Source: Pseudomonadota bacterium
Lineage (GTDB): Bacteria > Pseudomonadota > Gammaproteobacteria > Acidiferrobacterales > UBA6901
Direction of reading: 5' to 3'
Assembly: GCA_021783175.1 (NCBI GenBank)
Contig: JAJXUF010000036.1
Span: 1-28,762, forward strand
DNA length: 28,762 bases
Below are positions 1-8,361 of this stretch, one piece after another. The notes below the pieces were generated by a model. The model was not told where the DNA came from, ran no database searches, and saw nothing but the letters and a program-made list of their open reading frames with translations. The position numbers and the translations under genes are program-made. The stretch's first letter is position 1; each line of letters begins with the position of its first letter.

Positions 1-339
1 TGATGTTTCTGGTGCCCCACCGGATCAATCACTTAGCCATGATTTGCAATACGGTAGCCTATGTAAAGCGCGATTGCTTGTTGCTATAGTCCCCCTGCCG
101 TCAAAAATAGACCACCGAATCATCCCGGCGGTGTCTGAATCAAGAATATCGGTGATCCGGCGAACACCCGAATCGACAACTTTCCGCACCTGCGTCGGTC
201 GGCGAAATATGCGCTGTCCATTGAGCCGGATTCTGTCTGCTGGACGACAAAGCTTTTTAAGCTATGATTTGACGTGTCCGGCAGCGCATCGGCAGCGCTG
301 TGTCGCCAGGGATTACATCAGGAAGAGGAGGGCGCGGAA
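1..339. other. Upstream region without a convincing gene
   Basis: No reading frame here looks like a real protein. The frame at 44-367 has no ribosome-binding site, shows no recognisable family motif and runs into the regulator gene. The right-hand part carries the probable promoter of the CRP/FNR-type regulator, listed separately. No tRNA-like cloverleaf or repeat array was seen. The left end may hold the flank of a gene lying outside the window. Confidence 0.5.
241..268 (+). promoter_or_regulatory. Probable sigma-70 promoter of the CRP/FNR-type gene
   Basis: TGGACG (241-246) and TATGAT (263-268) match the -35 and -10 consensus at 4/6 and 5/6 positions, with a 16-bp spacer. The spacer holds a small inverted repeat (AGCTT, three bases, AAGCT) that could be an operator. 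The start would fall near 275, giving a leader of about 65 nt. Read by eye only. Confidence 0.5.
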
Positions 340-1050
340 ATGGCTACGAATAATTCTTTGGCCGTAGACTCGGCTGGAGGATTTGTCTCTCGGCTTTGCG
401 AGCGCGATCACCAGGATCTATTGTCTCTCGCAGCACGCCGGCAAATTCATAAGGGAACGCTAATCTTTCAGACCGGCGAGCCAGCGACGCACGTTTATCT
501 TCTCGCTACCGGACGAGCCAAGATCTTTCATTTGAGCCCGTCAGGCAAGGAACTGTTGTTGTGGTTCTGCCTGCCCGGCGAGATCTTTGGCCTATCGGAG
601 ATTTTTCAAGGAGCGCAACGGCAGGTTTCGGCACAGGCATGCGAGAATTCAACGCTGCTCAGTGTGGCGCGTGGAGACTTTCGCAATTTCGTCGAGCAGC
701 GCCCTCCCGTCGCGCATGTAGTCATAGATCTTCTTTCCTCGCGCGTCCGTGATCTTGGTTCCATGATGCAGGAACTCGTCGCCAACGACGTTGCTGGACG
801 TATCCTTATGTTGCTTACGCGTTTGATGTCGCGCTATGGCCGGCAAATGGGCGACGAAATATGCCTTGACGTTCATATCACCCATCAGGAGATGGCCGAT
901 ATGATCGGTACCACAAGGCAGACAGTCACCAGCACGCTCAGCACCTTGAAGCGCGCTGGCGCGCTCAATTTTCGAAATCGGCGCATCTACATCATGAGTG
1001 CGCTGCTGCAAGGAAGGACTGTCCGGGCCGGGACGACACCGTTGACGTGA
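340..1050 (+). CDS. CRP/FNR-family transcriptional regulator
   Basis: A 236-residue DNA-binding regulator. Residues about 20-115 form a cyclic-nucleotide-binding-type beta roll, a long dimerisation helix follows, and the winged helix-turn-helix lies at about 180-220 (ITHQEMADMIGTTRQTVTST). The ATG at 340 is chosen because AGGAGG sits 8 nt upstream; the same frame is open from 274 but without such a site. There is no N-terminal FNR-type cysteine cluster, and the GE...RS pattern used by CRP to bind cAMP is not intact (GEIFG, then QRQVSA), so cAMP and an iron-sulfur cluster are both unlikely ligands. The first helix positions of the recognition motif read TRQTV, with Gln where CRP and FNR have Glu. 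The gene converges on ntrC with an 18-bp gap. The family is clear; the effector and targets are unknown. Confidence 0.9.
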   Translation: MATNNSLAVDSAGGFVSRLCERDHQDLLSLAARRQIHKGTLIFQTGEPATHVYLLATGRAKIFHLSPSGKELLLWFCLPGEIFGLSEIFQGAQRQVSAQACENSTLLSVARGDFRNFVEQRPPVAHVVIDLLSSRVRDLGSMMQELVANDVAGRILMLLTRLMSRYGRQMGDEICLDVHITHQEMADMIGTTRQTVTSTLSTLKRAGALNFRNRRIYIMSALLQGRTVRAGTTPLT

Positions 1051-1068
1051 CCCGCATGCAGATTGCCA

Positions 1069-2466
1069 TCACAGTCCTAATTCCTTGAGCTTTCGCGTCA
1101 AAGTGTTTCGGCCCCAGCCAAGCCTCCGCGCTGCATCCTGTTTCCTTCCGCCGGTGTGATTCAACGCCGCCTGTATCAGTATGCGCTCGAAGTCAGGGTT
1201 TAGCCTTTCAAGGATGTTTGTTTCACCACGTGTCAGACGTTGTTCGATCAGTCGTCGTAGACCCGTTTCCCAATCCAGCGCGCGAACCTGTTCGCCCTCT
1301 GCCACCCGCAGCTCTGGGGGCAGGTCCTCGATTCCGACGACTTGGCCTGGCGCCATTACCGTGAGCCAGCGGCAGGTGTTCTCAAGCTGGCGAACGTTTC
1401 CCGGCCACGCCATATTCTCGAAATAGCCCTCCGTTTCCGGCAACAGGTGTTTGGTTTCTGTTCCCAGCTCCTGCGCAGTTACTTCGAGGAAGTGACGCGC
1501 TAGAAGAGGTATGTCTTCACGCCGCGCGCGCAACGGGGGGATGTGCACGCGAATTACGTTCAGGCGGTGAAACAAATCTTCACGGAATCGGCCATCCTTG
1601 ACCCGGCTCTCCAAATCCTGGTTCGTGGCAGCGACTATGCGCACATCCGTTTCGATTTGCTCGTGACCGCCGACGCGATAGAATTTTCCATCCGACAGAA
1701 CACGTAGAAGACGTGTCTGGAGTTCGGCCGGCATATCGCCGATCTCATCCAAAAACAGGGTGCCACCATGGGCTTGCTCGAACCGGCCTTTGCGTTGGGA
1801 GAGGGCGCCCGTGAATGCCCCGCGCTCATGTCCGAACAGCTCCGATTCGAGCAGCTCCCGCGGAATCGCCGCGATATTGATGGCAATGAACGGCTTATCT
1901 GCACGTGGACTGTGTCGATGAAGGGCGCGTGCCACAAGCTCTTTGCCTGTCCCGGATTCGCCGTTGATGAGTACATTCAAATGCGAGCGCGAAAGCCGTC
2001 CGATGGCTCGAAACACTTCCTGCATTGCGGGCGCTTCACCGAGAATTTCCGTTGGAACATTATGTTCAATGGTGGGTTCGCTGCGATTGCGTCTGCGGTG
2101 TTCTATTGCGCGGCGTGTTAGTTTGACGGCGTCGTCGACGTCGAACGGCTTTGGAAGATATTCAAACGCCCCTCCGCGGTAGGAGGCAACGGCACTTTCC
2201 AGGTCAGAATGCGCGGTCATAATGATGATCGGCAAATCGGGTAGGCGGGTGTGAATCGCGTCGAGCAATTCAAGTCCGCCGAGCCCGGGCATGCGAATGT
2301 CAGTGATGATTACGTCCGGTTGCTCGCGACCGAGCGTTGACATGATGCCGTCCGCGGACTCAAAAGTGCGCACGGAAAGTCCTTCCTGCTGCAATGCCTT
2401 TTCAAGCACCCATCTGATGGATTGATCGTCATCGATCACCCATACGGTTTGTTGGTGGTCAGCCAT
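1069..2466 (-). CDS. ntrC: Nitrogen regulation response regulator NtrC (sigma-54 activator)
   Basis: A 465-residue response regulator that activates sigma-54 promoters under nitrogen limitation. It has three domains in order. The receiver (about 6-120) has the acidic triad near D12-D14 and phospho-acceptor D56 in TDIRMPG. The AAA+ domain (about 140-380) has Walker A GESGTGKE, the sigma-54 contact loop GAFTGA and Walker [13 protein letters not shown]. The C-terminal Fis-type helix-turn-helix contains [20 protein letters not shown]. Length and domain order match enteric NtrC (about 469). The ATG at 2466 has GGAG about 7 nt upstream and overlaps the end of ntrB by 8 nt, so the two are translationally coupled. 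Its likely binding sites lie before ntrB and glnA in this window. Assignment to NtrC rather than another NtrC-like activator rests on the ntrB partner and adjacent glnA. Confidence 0.97.
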   Translation of the reverse strand: MADHQQTVWVIDDDQSIRWVLEKALQQEGLSVRTFESADGIMSTLGREQPDVIITDIRMPGLGGLELLDAIHTRLPDLPIIIMTAHSDLESAVASYRGGAFEYLPKPFDVDDAVKLTRRAIEHRRRNRSEPTIEHNVPTEILGEAPAMQEVFRAIGRLSRSHLNVLINGESGTGKELVARALHRHSPRADKPFIAINIAAIPRELLESELFGHERGAFTGALSQRKGRFEQAHGGTLFLDEIGDMPAELQTRLLRVLSDGKFYRVGGHEQIETDVRIVAATNQDLESRVKDGRFREDLFHRLNVIRVHIPPLRARREDIPLLARHFLEVTAQELGTETKHLLPETEGYFENMAWPGNVRQLENTCRWLTVMAPGQVVGIEDLPPELRVAEGEQVRALDWETGLRRLIEQRLTRGETNILERLNPDFERILIQAALNHTGGRKQDAARRLGWGRNTLTRKLKELGL

Positions 2467-3511
2467 TGTCGTTCTCCATAGGCAAATAGATCCTGAATAT
2501 GGTTTGCTGCGGTCGGCTTATGCATTCGATGGAACCACCGTGCTGATGCACAATGTCCTGGGCAATCGACAAACCAAGACCAGTACCTTCGGGTCGCCCG
2601 GTGATCATGGGCAAAAAAATGTGTTCCCTGATCTCCTCAGCCACGCCCGGGCCGTTGTCTTCAATCTCGGCGCGCAGAACCAGACGGTGCCGGTACTGGC
2701 CAATGGTAAATTGGCGCTCAACGCGCGAGCGCAACAGGATCACTCCCTTGGCATCAAGTGCCTGGACGGCGTTGCGCGCGATATTGAGGACGGCCTGAAT
2801 CAGTTGATCAGGGTCAGCAAGAAATTCAGGAATGCTCGTGTCATAGTCGCGCCGCATGCTAATACCTTCGGGAACCTCGGCGAGGATTAGGCTGCGCACA
2901 TGTTCGAATACTTGATGGATATTGACCGATCGCTTGTTGAGCGGCATGTTCGGTCCGATCATTCGATCGACCAGACCGCGCAGCCTGTCGGCCTCGCGTA
3001 TGATGATGCGCGTGTATTCGGTCAGGGCCTTGTTCGGCAGTTCTCGCTCGAGCAACTGGGCCGCGCCGCGCAGCCCACCCAGGGGATTCTTGATTTCATG
3101 GGCAAGCCCGCGTATCAGGGCGCGACTGGTGGCATGTTGATCAAGCATTTTCTCCTCACGGGCGAGTCGCAGCAGCCTGTCAATTGGAGTCCATTCCACT
3201 AGCAGTTCCGCGCCTCCCGCGCCGATCAGCGGTGTAACGACGCAATCTACGGTTACCTCGCGGCTATCAGCGAAAAGGATGCGCAAGCCGTACTCGGTGA
3301 AAGGATGCCCGCTTGCGAGCGCTTGTTGCAGCTTCTGCACCAGCGTGTTGTTGCGCGGAACCAGGTCCGCAATACCCTGGCCAAGAATCTGTCGGGCACT
3401 CAGTTCGAAAAGCATTTCTCCCGCAGGATTAATGAACGTCAGACGCAGATGATCGTCCACAACCATGACGGTTGAGCTGAGGTTTTCCAAAATGCGCTGG
3501 CAGTCGTTCAA
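2459..3511 (-). CDS. ntrB: Nitrogen regulation sensor histidine kinase NtrB
   Basis: A 350-residue cytoplasmic sensor kinase that phosphorylates NtrC and, in known systems, is switched to phosphatase by PII. An N-terminal PAS domain (about 5-110, VVDDHLRLTFINPAGEMLF) is followed by the HisKA region with H138 in GLAHEIKNPLGGL. The ATPase domain has an N box (LNIARNAVQAL), G1 (DNGPGV) and G2 (GTGLGLSI). No transmembrane segment is visible, as expected for NtrB. The ATG at 3511 has only a weak GGAACG-type ribosome-binding site. The gene has its own promoter with an overlapping NtrC box, so it need not be co-transcribed with glnA, which has a terminator between the two. Confidence 0.97.
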   Translation of the reverse strand: MNDCQRILENLSSTVMVVDDHLRLTFINPAGEMLFELSARQILGQGIADLVPRNNTLVQKLQQALASGHPFTEYGLRILFADSREVTVDCVVTPLIGAGGAELLVEWTPIDRLLRLAREEKMLDQHATSRALIRGLAHEIKNPLGGLRGAAQLLERELPNKALTEYTRIIIREADRLRGLVDRMIGPNMPLNKRSVNIHQVFEHVRSLILAEVPEGISMRRDYDTSIPEFLADPDQLIQAVLNIARNAVQALDAKGVILLRSRVERQFTIGQYRHRLVLRAEIEDNGPGVAEEIREHIFLPMITGRPEGTGLGLSIAQDIVHQHGGSIECISRPQQTIFRIYLPMENDNG

Positions 3512-3603
3512 TCGGTTCGTTCCAGACGTCGTTCCCTGCGACTAAGCAAAAACCGCACCATCCATGATTTATACGAACAATTAATGACTTAGATGATTGC
3601 ACG

Positions 3604-3609
3604 ATTATA
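3604..3609 (-). promoter_or_regulatory. -10 element of the ntrBC promoter
   Basis: The minus strand reads a perfect TATAAT. The expected -35 position (about 3626-3632) has only weak similarity to consensus and lies inside the NtrC box at 3623-3639. Initiation would be near 3597, leaving a leader of about 86 nt before ntrB. Confidence 0.6.
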
Positions 3610-3622
3610 ACAGGAAAGGATT

Positions 3623-3639
3623 TGCACCAAAATAGTGCA
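3623..3639. promoter_or_regulatory. NtrC box overlapping the ntrBC promoter
   Basis: TGCACCAAAATAGTGCA is a 17-bp dyad of the form GCAC-N7-GTGC, the recognised NtrC operator pattern. It covers the expected -35 region of the ntrB promoter, which suggests autorepression, as known for the internal glnL promoter of enterics. Confidence 0.8.
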
Positions 3640-3774
3640 TTTAACCTCAATCGTGCAAGCGTGTAGTGGCTCGTTTTGCGAATAAACTGCCCTTCAAAAG
3701 GACAGCCGTACTTCGGGCTTTCAGACCAAGGTCTGCCGGAACGTCTTCAATAATTCCTGGCACTTGCGGGGGAC

Positions 3775-3802
3775 AAAAAAACGCCCCCTTTCGGGGGCGT
3801 TT
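3775..3802 (-). terminator. Intrinsic terminator of glnA
   Basis: An 8-bp perfect stem, ACGCCCCC (3781-3788) with GGGGGCGT (3793-3800), and a TTTC loop; two A-T pairs extend it. On the minus strand it is followed directly by a run of six T. It begins 25 bp beyond the glnA stop codon. Confidence 0.93.
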
Positions 3803-3826
3803 CAGTTTGATACTCCGCCAAGTCTC

Positions 3827-5236
3827 TTAGACGCTGTAATACATATCGAACTCGACCGGATGGGTGGTCATGCGCAGTCGCGTGACTTCCTTCATCTTGA
3901 GCTCGAGGTAGGCATCGATCAGATCATTGGTGAACACCCCGCCTGCGGTCAGGAACTTGCGATCCTTGTCGAGGGCATCCAGAGCCTGATCCAGGGCATG
4001 ACATACGGTCGGTATCTTCTTTTCTTCTTCCGGCGGCAGATCGTAAAGATCCTTGTCCATGGCTTCGCCCGGGTGGATTTTGTTCTGAATTCCGTCGAGA
4101 CCGGCCATCATCATCGCAGCAAAAGCAAAATACGGATTGCTGCCGGCGTCCGGGAACCGAACTTCAATGCGGCGACCCTTGGGATTAGCAACATAAGGAA
4201 TGCGAATCGAGGCGGAGCGGTTGCGCGCCGAGTACGCCAGCATCACCGGGGCCTCGAAACCAGGAACCAGACGCTTGTAGCTGTTGGTCAGCGAGTTGGT
4301 GAAAGCATTCACCGCGCGTGCGTGCTTGATAATGCCGCCGATGTAATAGAGCGCGGTATCGCTCAAACCGCCGTAGCCATTGCCGGTGAAAAGATTCTGG
4401 CCACCCTTGGCCAGAGACTGGTGCACGTGCATGCCCGAACCGTTGTCCCCGACGAGCGGTTTAGGCATGAAAGTCGCGGTCTTGCCGTAAGCGTGGGCAA
4501 CATTATGTACGCAATACTTGTAGATCTGGAGCTCGTCCGCTTTCTTCACCAAAGTATTGAAACGCATGCCGATTTCGTTCTGGCCGGCGGTCGCTACTTC
4601 GTGATGGTGAGTTTCGATGCTAAGCCCCATCTCTTCCATGGCCAGACACATGGCCGAGCGGATGTCTTGCTGTGAGTCAACCGGCGGCACCGGAAAGTAA
4701 CCGCCCTTGACGCCCGGGCGATGGCCCATATTGCCGCCTTCATAGACCTTTTCGGTATTCCATGACGCTTCTTCGGAGTCGACCTTAACGAACGAACCGC
4801 TGATATCGGCACCCCAGCGCACATCATCAAAAATAAAAAACTCAGCTTCCGGTCCGAAGAAAGCGGTGTCAGCGATTCCAGTGCTCTTCAGATAGGCCTC
4901 TGCGCGCTTGGCCAGAGAACGTGGGTCGCGTTCGTAGCCCTGCATTGTGTTCGGTTCGATCACGTCACACCGCAGGATGAGCGTCGTCTCTTCCATGAAA
5001 GGATCCATCACAGCAGTAGTCGCATCCGGCATGAGTATCATGTCGGACTCCTGGATGCCCTTCCATCCCGCGATTGAGGAGCCGTCAAACATCTTGCCTT
5101 CTTCGAAGACCGAGGCATCGACAGTGCTTGCGGGCACCGAAACGTGCTGTTCCTTGCCCTTTGTGTCAGTGAAGCGGAAGTCCACAAACCTGACTTCCTT
5201 TTCTTTGATCATCTTTAGTACATCAGCGCCGGACAT
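3827..5236 (-). CDS. glnA: Glutamine synthetase, type I (adenylylatable)
   Basis: Makes glutamine from glutamate, ammonia and ATP; the dodecameric enzyme is the main ammonia-assimilation step. At 469 residues it equals the enteric GSI-beta. Signatures visible are FDGSSIAGW near residue 50, the metal-ligand motif FFGPEAEFF, the ATP-site stretch [16 protein letters not shown], and [13 protein letters not shown] with the conserved arginines. Tyr398 (counting Met) in [11 protein letters not shown] is the site adenylylated by GlnE, so covalent regulation is expected. The ATG at 5236 has AGGAGGA about 7 nt upstream. The gene has a sigma-54 promoter and two NtrC boxes upstream and an intrinsic terminator downstream, making it a self-contained nitrogen-regulated unit. 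Confidence 0.99.
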   Translation of the reverse strand: MSGADVLKMIKEKEVRFVDFRFTDTKGKEQHVSVPASTVDASVFEEGKMFDGSSIAGWKGIQESDMILMPDATTAVMDPFMEETTLILRCDVIEPNTMQGYERDPRSLAKRAEAYLKSTGIADTAFFGPEAEFFIFDDVRWGADISGSFVKVDSEEASWNTEKVYEGGNMGHRPGVKGGYFPVPPVDSQQDIRSAMCLAMEEMGLSIETHHHEVATAGQNEIGMRFNTLVKKADELQIYKYCVHNVAHAYGKTATFMPKPLVGDNGSGMHVHQSLAKGGQNLFTGNGYGGLSDTALYYIGGIIKHARAVNAFTNSLTNSYKRLVPGFEAPVMLAYSARNRSASIRIPYVANPKGRRIEVRFPDAGSNPYFAFAAMMMAGLDGIQNKIHPGEAMDKDLYDLPPEEEKKIPTVCHALDQALDALDKDRKFLTAGGVFTNDLIDAYLELKMKEVTRLRMTTHPVEFDMYYSV

Positions 5237-5340
5237 CTGGGTTCCTCCTCAAAAAGGGAATTAATGAAACACGCAATCAACTACGAATTCGCTTGTACCG
5301 CTGGCGCGGCTATCCTGAGCAACTTTAGAGTCCGACATTT

Positions 5341-5356
5341 TGCACGAAATATGCCA
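5341..5356 (-). promoter_or_regulatory. Sigma-54 promoter of glnA
   Basis: The minus strand reads TGGCATATTTCGTGCA, which matches TGGCAC-N5-TTGCA at 9 of 11 fixed positions. The invariant GG and GC dinucleotides have the required 10-nt separation. Transcription would start near 5330, about 95 nt before the glnA ATG. The NtrC boxes upstream support the call. Confidence 0.85.
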
Positions 5357-5419
5357 TTGCCGATACGGGGTTTAATGTCTTGTTTTTGTGATCATTTATT
5401 ATTGGAGCGCAAATAGAAA

Positions 5420-5436
5420 TGCACTAAGATAGCGCA
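5420..5436. promoter_or_regulatory. NtrC box 1 upstream of glnA
   Basis: TGCACTAAGATAGCGCA follows the GCAC-N7-GTGC dyad with one mismatch (GCGC in the right arm). Its centre is about 98 bp upstream of the predicted sigma-54 start and 30 bp from box 2. Confidence 0.75.
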
Positions 5437-5449
5437 GATAAGTGTTTTA

Positions 5450-5466
5450 TGCACCATTGTAGTGCA
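5450..5466. promoter_or_regulatory. NtrC box 2 upstream of glnA
   Basis: TGCACCATTGTAGTGCA is a full GCAC-N7-GTGC dyad centred about 128 bp upstream of the predicted glnA start. It abuts the stop codon of the cation-efflux gene, so the enhancer begins exactly where the neighbouring coding sequence ends. Confidence 0.85.
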
Positions 5467-6636
5467 CTAACGGAAAAGCACAGCCACCGTGCCGATATCT
5501 GGGTCGCTGCGTACCGCTTCCTGCAGCTGCTGCGTCAGCTGGCCAGCATCAGGATAGATCGCAACAACACTGAGCGGAAGCACCAATTCCACGCAAATGC
5601 GGCCGTCGAGATAATGTAGCGTGACGCGCTCAATCTCGCGTGCCGCCTCAATATCTTTGAAATGATGTTCCAGGCGGGCAAGCAACTGATTGCGCAGGGG
5701 CAGTGTTTTGGAAGGCATCCGCACGGTATCGTCCTCCGGATCGATATGCACCATCACATCTGTTACCACCTCGATTTCCCTGATGAGAGTGCTGCGGACA
5801 GCCTCGCTGATGTGGTGACCTTCGGAAACGCTGATGGAATCATCGACGATAATGTGAACATCCACTAATGCACGCCCTCCCAGTCGGCGCGTGCGTAATA
5901 AATGCAGTGTCTTCACGCCGCTCACCCCGAGTATCGCGGAGCGAATGCGTGATAGCTGGTCAGGATCAAGACCGGTGTCGATAAGCTCCTTAACTGCGCT
6001 CCACCCGAGACCGATGCCAATCTTGGCAACGAACAACGCTACTCCGATTGCCGCCAAGGCGTCCATGTAGTGGATGCCGGCAATGCTTCCAGCTATACCG
6101 ATAAAGACGATAATCGACGAAATTGCATCACTGCGGTGATGCCAGGCGCTTGCATGCAGCATTTCCGAAGCAAAACGTCTGGCGGTACGTTCGGTATAGC
6201 GATACAGCCCTTCCTTGGCGGCGATGGTCAGGCCTGATGCCCACAGTGTGAGGGGCAAAGGGGTGATAGCCCGCGTTCCGCTGGCGAGGCGTATACCGGC
6301 CCGTGCGGCGATACCGGCACCAACCAGCAGCAAGACAACTCCCAGTGCCACGGTTGTGGCTGTTTCGATACGCGCATGACCGTAGGGATGTTCCTCGTCG
6401 GCAGCCTTAGCGCTATGGCTCAAGGCGAACAGCACAAGAAAATCGGCGGCTAGATCAGACAGCGTATGAAAGCCGTCCGCTACCAAGCCTTGAGAATGTC
6501 CGGAAAAGCCCGCCACGAGCTGGCCCAGCACCAGTACGAGGTTCGTACCGAGGCTGACGTAGGCAACGTGTCGACTTGCCCGGTATCGCACCGGATCAGT
6601 GGTGTCCAGCAGATTCTGATCAATACCGCCGCTCAT
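5467..6636 (-). CDS. Cation diffusion facilitator (CDF) family metal efflux protein
   Basis: A 389-residue inner-membrane proton-coupled exporter of divalent metal such as zinc, cobalt, iron or manganese. About six membrane segments fill residues 20-215. The transport site is read as HxxxD in helix 2 (H57, D61 in GFHTLSDLAADF) and HxxxD in helix 5 (H166, D170 in WHHRSDA). A DEEHPYGHAR loop follows helix 2, as is usual in the family. The cytoplasmic C-terminal domain (about 215-389) seems to carry an additional C-terminal stretch, longer than the roughly 300 residues of YiiP. The ATG at 6636 is chosen because it lies 2 nt after the tusA-like stop; a TTG seven codons upstream keeps the frame open but would overlap that gene. 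It is the last gene of a three-gene unit. The metal cannot be told from sequence alone. Confidence 0.9.
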   Translation of the reverse strand: MSGGIDQNLLDTTDPVRYRASRHVAYVSLGTNLVLVLGQLVAGFSGHSQGLVADGFHTLSDLAADFLVLFALSHSAKAADEEHPYGHARIETATTVALGVVLLLVGAGIAARAGIRLASGTRAITPLPLTLWASGLTIAAKEGLYRYTERTARRFASEMLHASAWHHRSDAISSIIVFIGIAGSIAGIHYMDALAAIGVALFVAKIGIGLGWSAVKELIDTGLDPDQLSRIRSAILGVSGVKTLHLLRTRRLGGRALVDVHIIVDDSISVSEGHHISEAVRSTLIREIEVVTDVMVHIDPEDDTVRMPSKTLPLRNQLLARLEHHFKDIEAAREIERVTLHYLDGRICVELVLPLSVVAIYPDAGQLTQQLQEAVRSDPDIGTVAVLFR

Positions 6637-6638
6637 GG

Positions 6639-6875
6639 TTATTTCGCCGATCCGCAAACCCGCAGGACCACGGTAATTTCGCCGCCGATTGTGTGGCTTT
6701 CGAGGACTTCATGGCCGTGTATCCGGCACCAGGCAGGAATATCCTGTAGAGCGCCGGGATCCGAGCAGCGCACTTCAAGAATGTCACCCGCCAGTAACTC
6801 CGCCATCTTGTTTTGGGTGCGGATTACCGGCATCGGGCAAAGTAGATTCCGCGCATCCAGCTGATGGCGGTTCAT
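6639..6875 (-). CDS. TusA/SirA-family sulfur carrier protein
   Basis: A 78-residue protein of the TusA fold. In this family a single cysteine carries a persulfide and passes sulfur to partner enzymes for tRNA thiolation, molybdopterin synthesis or sulfur oxidation. The family signature is C13-P-M-P in LDARNLLCPMPVIRTQNKM. Length fits TusA (about 80). The start overlaps the stop of the PP-loop gene by 4 nt (ATGA) and the CDF gene starts 2 nt after its stop, so the three are almost certainly one transcript. The obvious inference is that it hands sulfur to the upstream PP-loop enzyme. The neighbourhood differs from the enteric tusA locus, so the symbol is left empty. Confidence 0.92.
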   Translation of the reverse strand: MNRHQLDARNLLCPMPVIRTQNKMAELLAGDILEVRCSDPGALQDIPAWCRIHGHEVLESHTIGGEITVVLRVCGSAK

Positions 6876-7915
6876 AGATACCAGTTTGCAGGAATTTGTT
6901 CGCCAGGTAGTGGCGAAACTTCCAACAGCCGCGATCCCGCGCGTGGGTCGGTCAGTTCGACAATGACTTTTTCAGCATCGCGACCCTGGCCGAAACGCGC
7001 CGTCAAGCGTGCCGCGAGCAACAGGTCCTCTTCACTCATTTCGCCTTCCAATAGGACCAGCGGACCACGATGGCTGGTGGCGGCCATGTGTAGGAAGCGA
7101 TTGCGATAGCCCCCAAGGTAATTGTTTTCGCCTTCTTCGCGACCGATGATTAACTTGAAATTCGGTTTTGGACGCAGGTGGCGACCCACTTTCAGCAGCA
7201 TGATGTCATCAAGCTCATAGTGCTTGTCGCCGCGCGTAGTCCACAGATCTGTCAAGCGTTGGCTGTAGTTGGGATCGGTCAGGAAACAGCATCCGCCAGC
7301 GGGTTGTGCGTATTCGTGGAACCCGAAGTTTTCCGCCAGGGCCATTTGCGGTTTGCGGTTGCGTCCGTTCAGTGCCAACAGCCTTTCGCGGTCGACCCAG
7401 CCCTCGCGTTCCGGTAGGGTCGGCGGCAGGAGCTTGGCACACAAAGGTCGAAGGAGTCTATCAAAGGCGCCGGATTCGCGCGCGATTACAGGCATTGTAT
7501 CGCGACGCTGGGAATTCGGGCGTTGACCGATCACTTCTCCGGTAATGATGAAATCAAAGCCGTGCGACTCCATCCACGTTCTGGCTTTGCCGACCATGAA
7601 ACCCTTGCAGTCCAGGCAGGGATTCAGGTGAGCCCCATAACCATGCTTGGGATTGATGACCACATCCTTGTATTCTTCGATTACCTCAATGATATGCAGC
7701 TTGATTCCAAGCTGTTCGGCCGACCATAGTGCGTTATTGCGCTTCGGGCTGGCCCTTCTACGCTGGCGAATTGCATGGGTATGCCCTTCCACGCAAAAAC
7801 CGGTGTAGAAGTTGAGACCCTCTACATGTATTCCCTGGTCCAGCATCAGGCGCGCCGCAAGCAGCGAGTCAAGGCCGCCTGAAATCAGAGCCACTGCCTT
7901 ACGGGCTTGAGTCAT
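6872..7915 (-). CDS. PP-loop ATPase, MnmA/ThiI-like tRNA thiolase
   Basis: A 347-residue adenylating enzyme expected to activate a nucleotide carbonyl with ATP before sulfur insertion, most likely in tRNA. The N-terminal PP-loop motif is SGGLDS (residues 12-17). Cysteines that could act in sulfur transfer occur in GFCVEGH, NPCLDCK and AGGCCFL. The C-terminal part (about 225-347, KVGRHLRPKPNFKLIIGREE) resembles the RNA-binding module seen in some MnmA-like proteins and is not part of enteric MnmA. The ATG at 7915 is chosen because the PP-loop then starts about 10 residues in, as usual; the frame is open to 7990 but the extra residues look non-coding. The ribosome-binding site is weak. It is probably not canonical MnmA, because the usual MnmA cysteine context is not recognisable; substrate unknown. 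Confidence 0.82.
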   Translation of the reverse strand: MTQARKAVALISGGLDSLLAARLMLDQGIHVEGLNFYTGFCVEGHTHAIRQRRRASPKRNNALWSAEQLGIKLHIIEVIEEYKDVVINPKHGYGAHLNPCLDCKGFMVGKARTWMESHGFDFIITGEVIGQRPNSQRRDTMPVIARESGAFDRLLRPLCAKLLPPTLPEREGWVDRERLLALNGRNRKPQMALAENFGFHEYAQPAGGCCFLTDPNYSQRLTDLWTTRGDKHYELDDIMLLKVGRHLRPKPNFKLIIGREEGENNYLGGYRNRFLHMAATSHRGPLVLLEGEMSEEDLLLAARLTARFGQGRDAEKVIVELTDPRAGSRLLEVSPLPGEQIPANWYL

Positions 7916-8290
7916 AACAGTGTGTCTCGCTGTGCCAAAAGAAAGTGCACTACGGCGGATGTGCCCCAGGGGTGGCGGTCTAGTGCACATGGTGCAATGG
8001 CGCCATCTCCGTGATCGGGCGGGACTATTAACATCAAGATTTTAAACCAAATCCTGAGATGCAGACAGCTTGAATCATAGAGGATTTTGCTCTGGAAGCG
8101 ACTACGATGAATTCAGAGCGACAACCGCCCCCGGTAAATTCCCGGCTGTTTCAACATCCAAAGGTTCAGTTGCCTTGCGCTTGCATAAAGGGTGTTCACG
8201 GACATTGATTTCCTGCAGTGTCATCCGCTGTATGGCCAGTCGGGCGGCAGGCGGTACCGGTATCGTGCCCATCTGCTTTCCTGGCACTCC

Positions 8291-8322
8291 ATTTTAGATT
8301 CAATCCATATCCAATCTAAAAT
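8291..8322. repeat. Perfect 10-bp inverted repeat
   Basis: ATTTTAGATT (8291-8300) and AATCTAAAAT (8313-8322) are exact reverse complements separated by 12 bp. Neither side has a terminator-like T run, and the AT-rich arms fit a protein-binding operator better than an RNA hairpin. It lies about 60 bp upstream of the possible -35 region of the mtgA promoter. Confidence 0.7.
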
Positions 8323-8361
8323 CCAATCCGCTTGCAGCGAACGACGCAGCGTCTGCGCAAT

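Larger units (their letters stand above)
3512..3826. other. ntrB-glnA intergenic region
   Basis: No gene here. From right to left (minus-strand order) it holds the glnA terminator, about 130 bp without an identifiable signal, an NtrC box, a TATAAT element and the ntrB leader of about 85 nt. Confidence 0.8.

Noticed and set aside
3764..4675. Plus-strand 303-codon frame opposite glnA
   Set aside because: It lies wholly antisense to an unmistakable glnA and has no family motif; long antisense frames are common in GC-rich genes.
7982..7996. NtrC-like sequence AGTGCACATGGTGCA
   Set aside because: The GCAC and GTGC half-sites are only 3 bp apart instead of 7, so it does not have NtrC operator geometry.
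8102..8287. Minus-strand 61-codon frame in the intergenic region
   Set aside because: It starts at GTG without a ribosome-binding site, and its sequence shows no domain or family motif.
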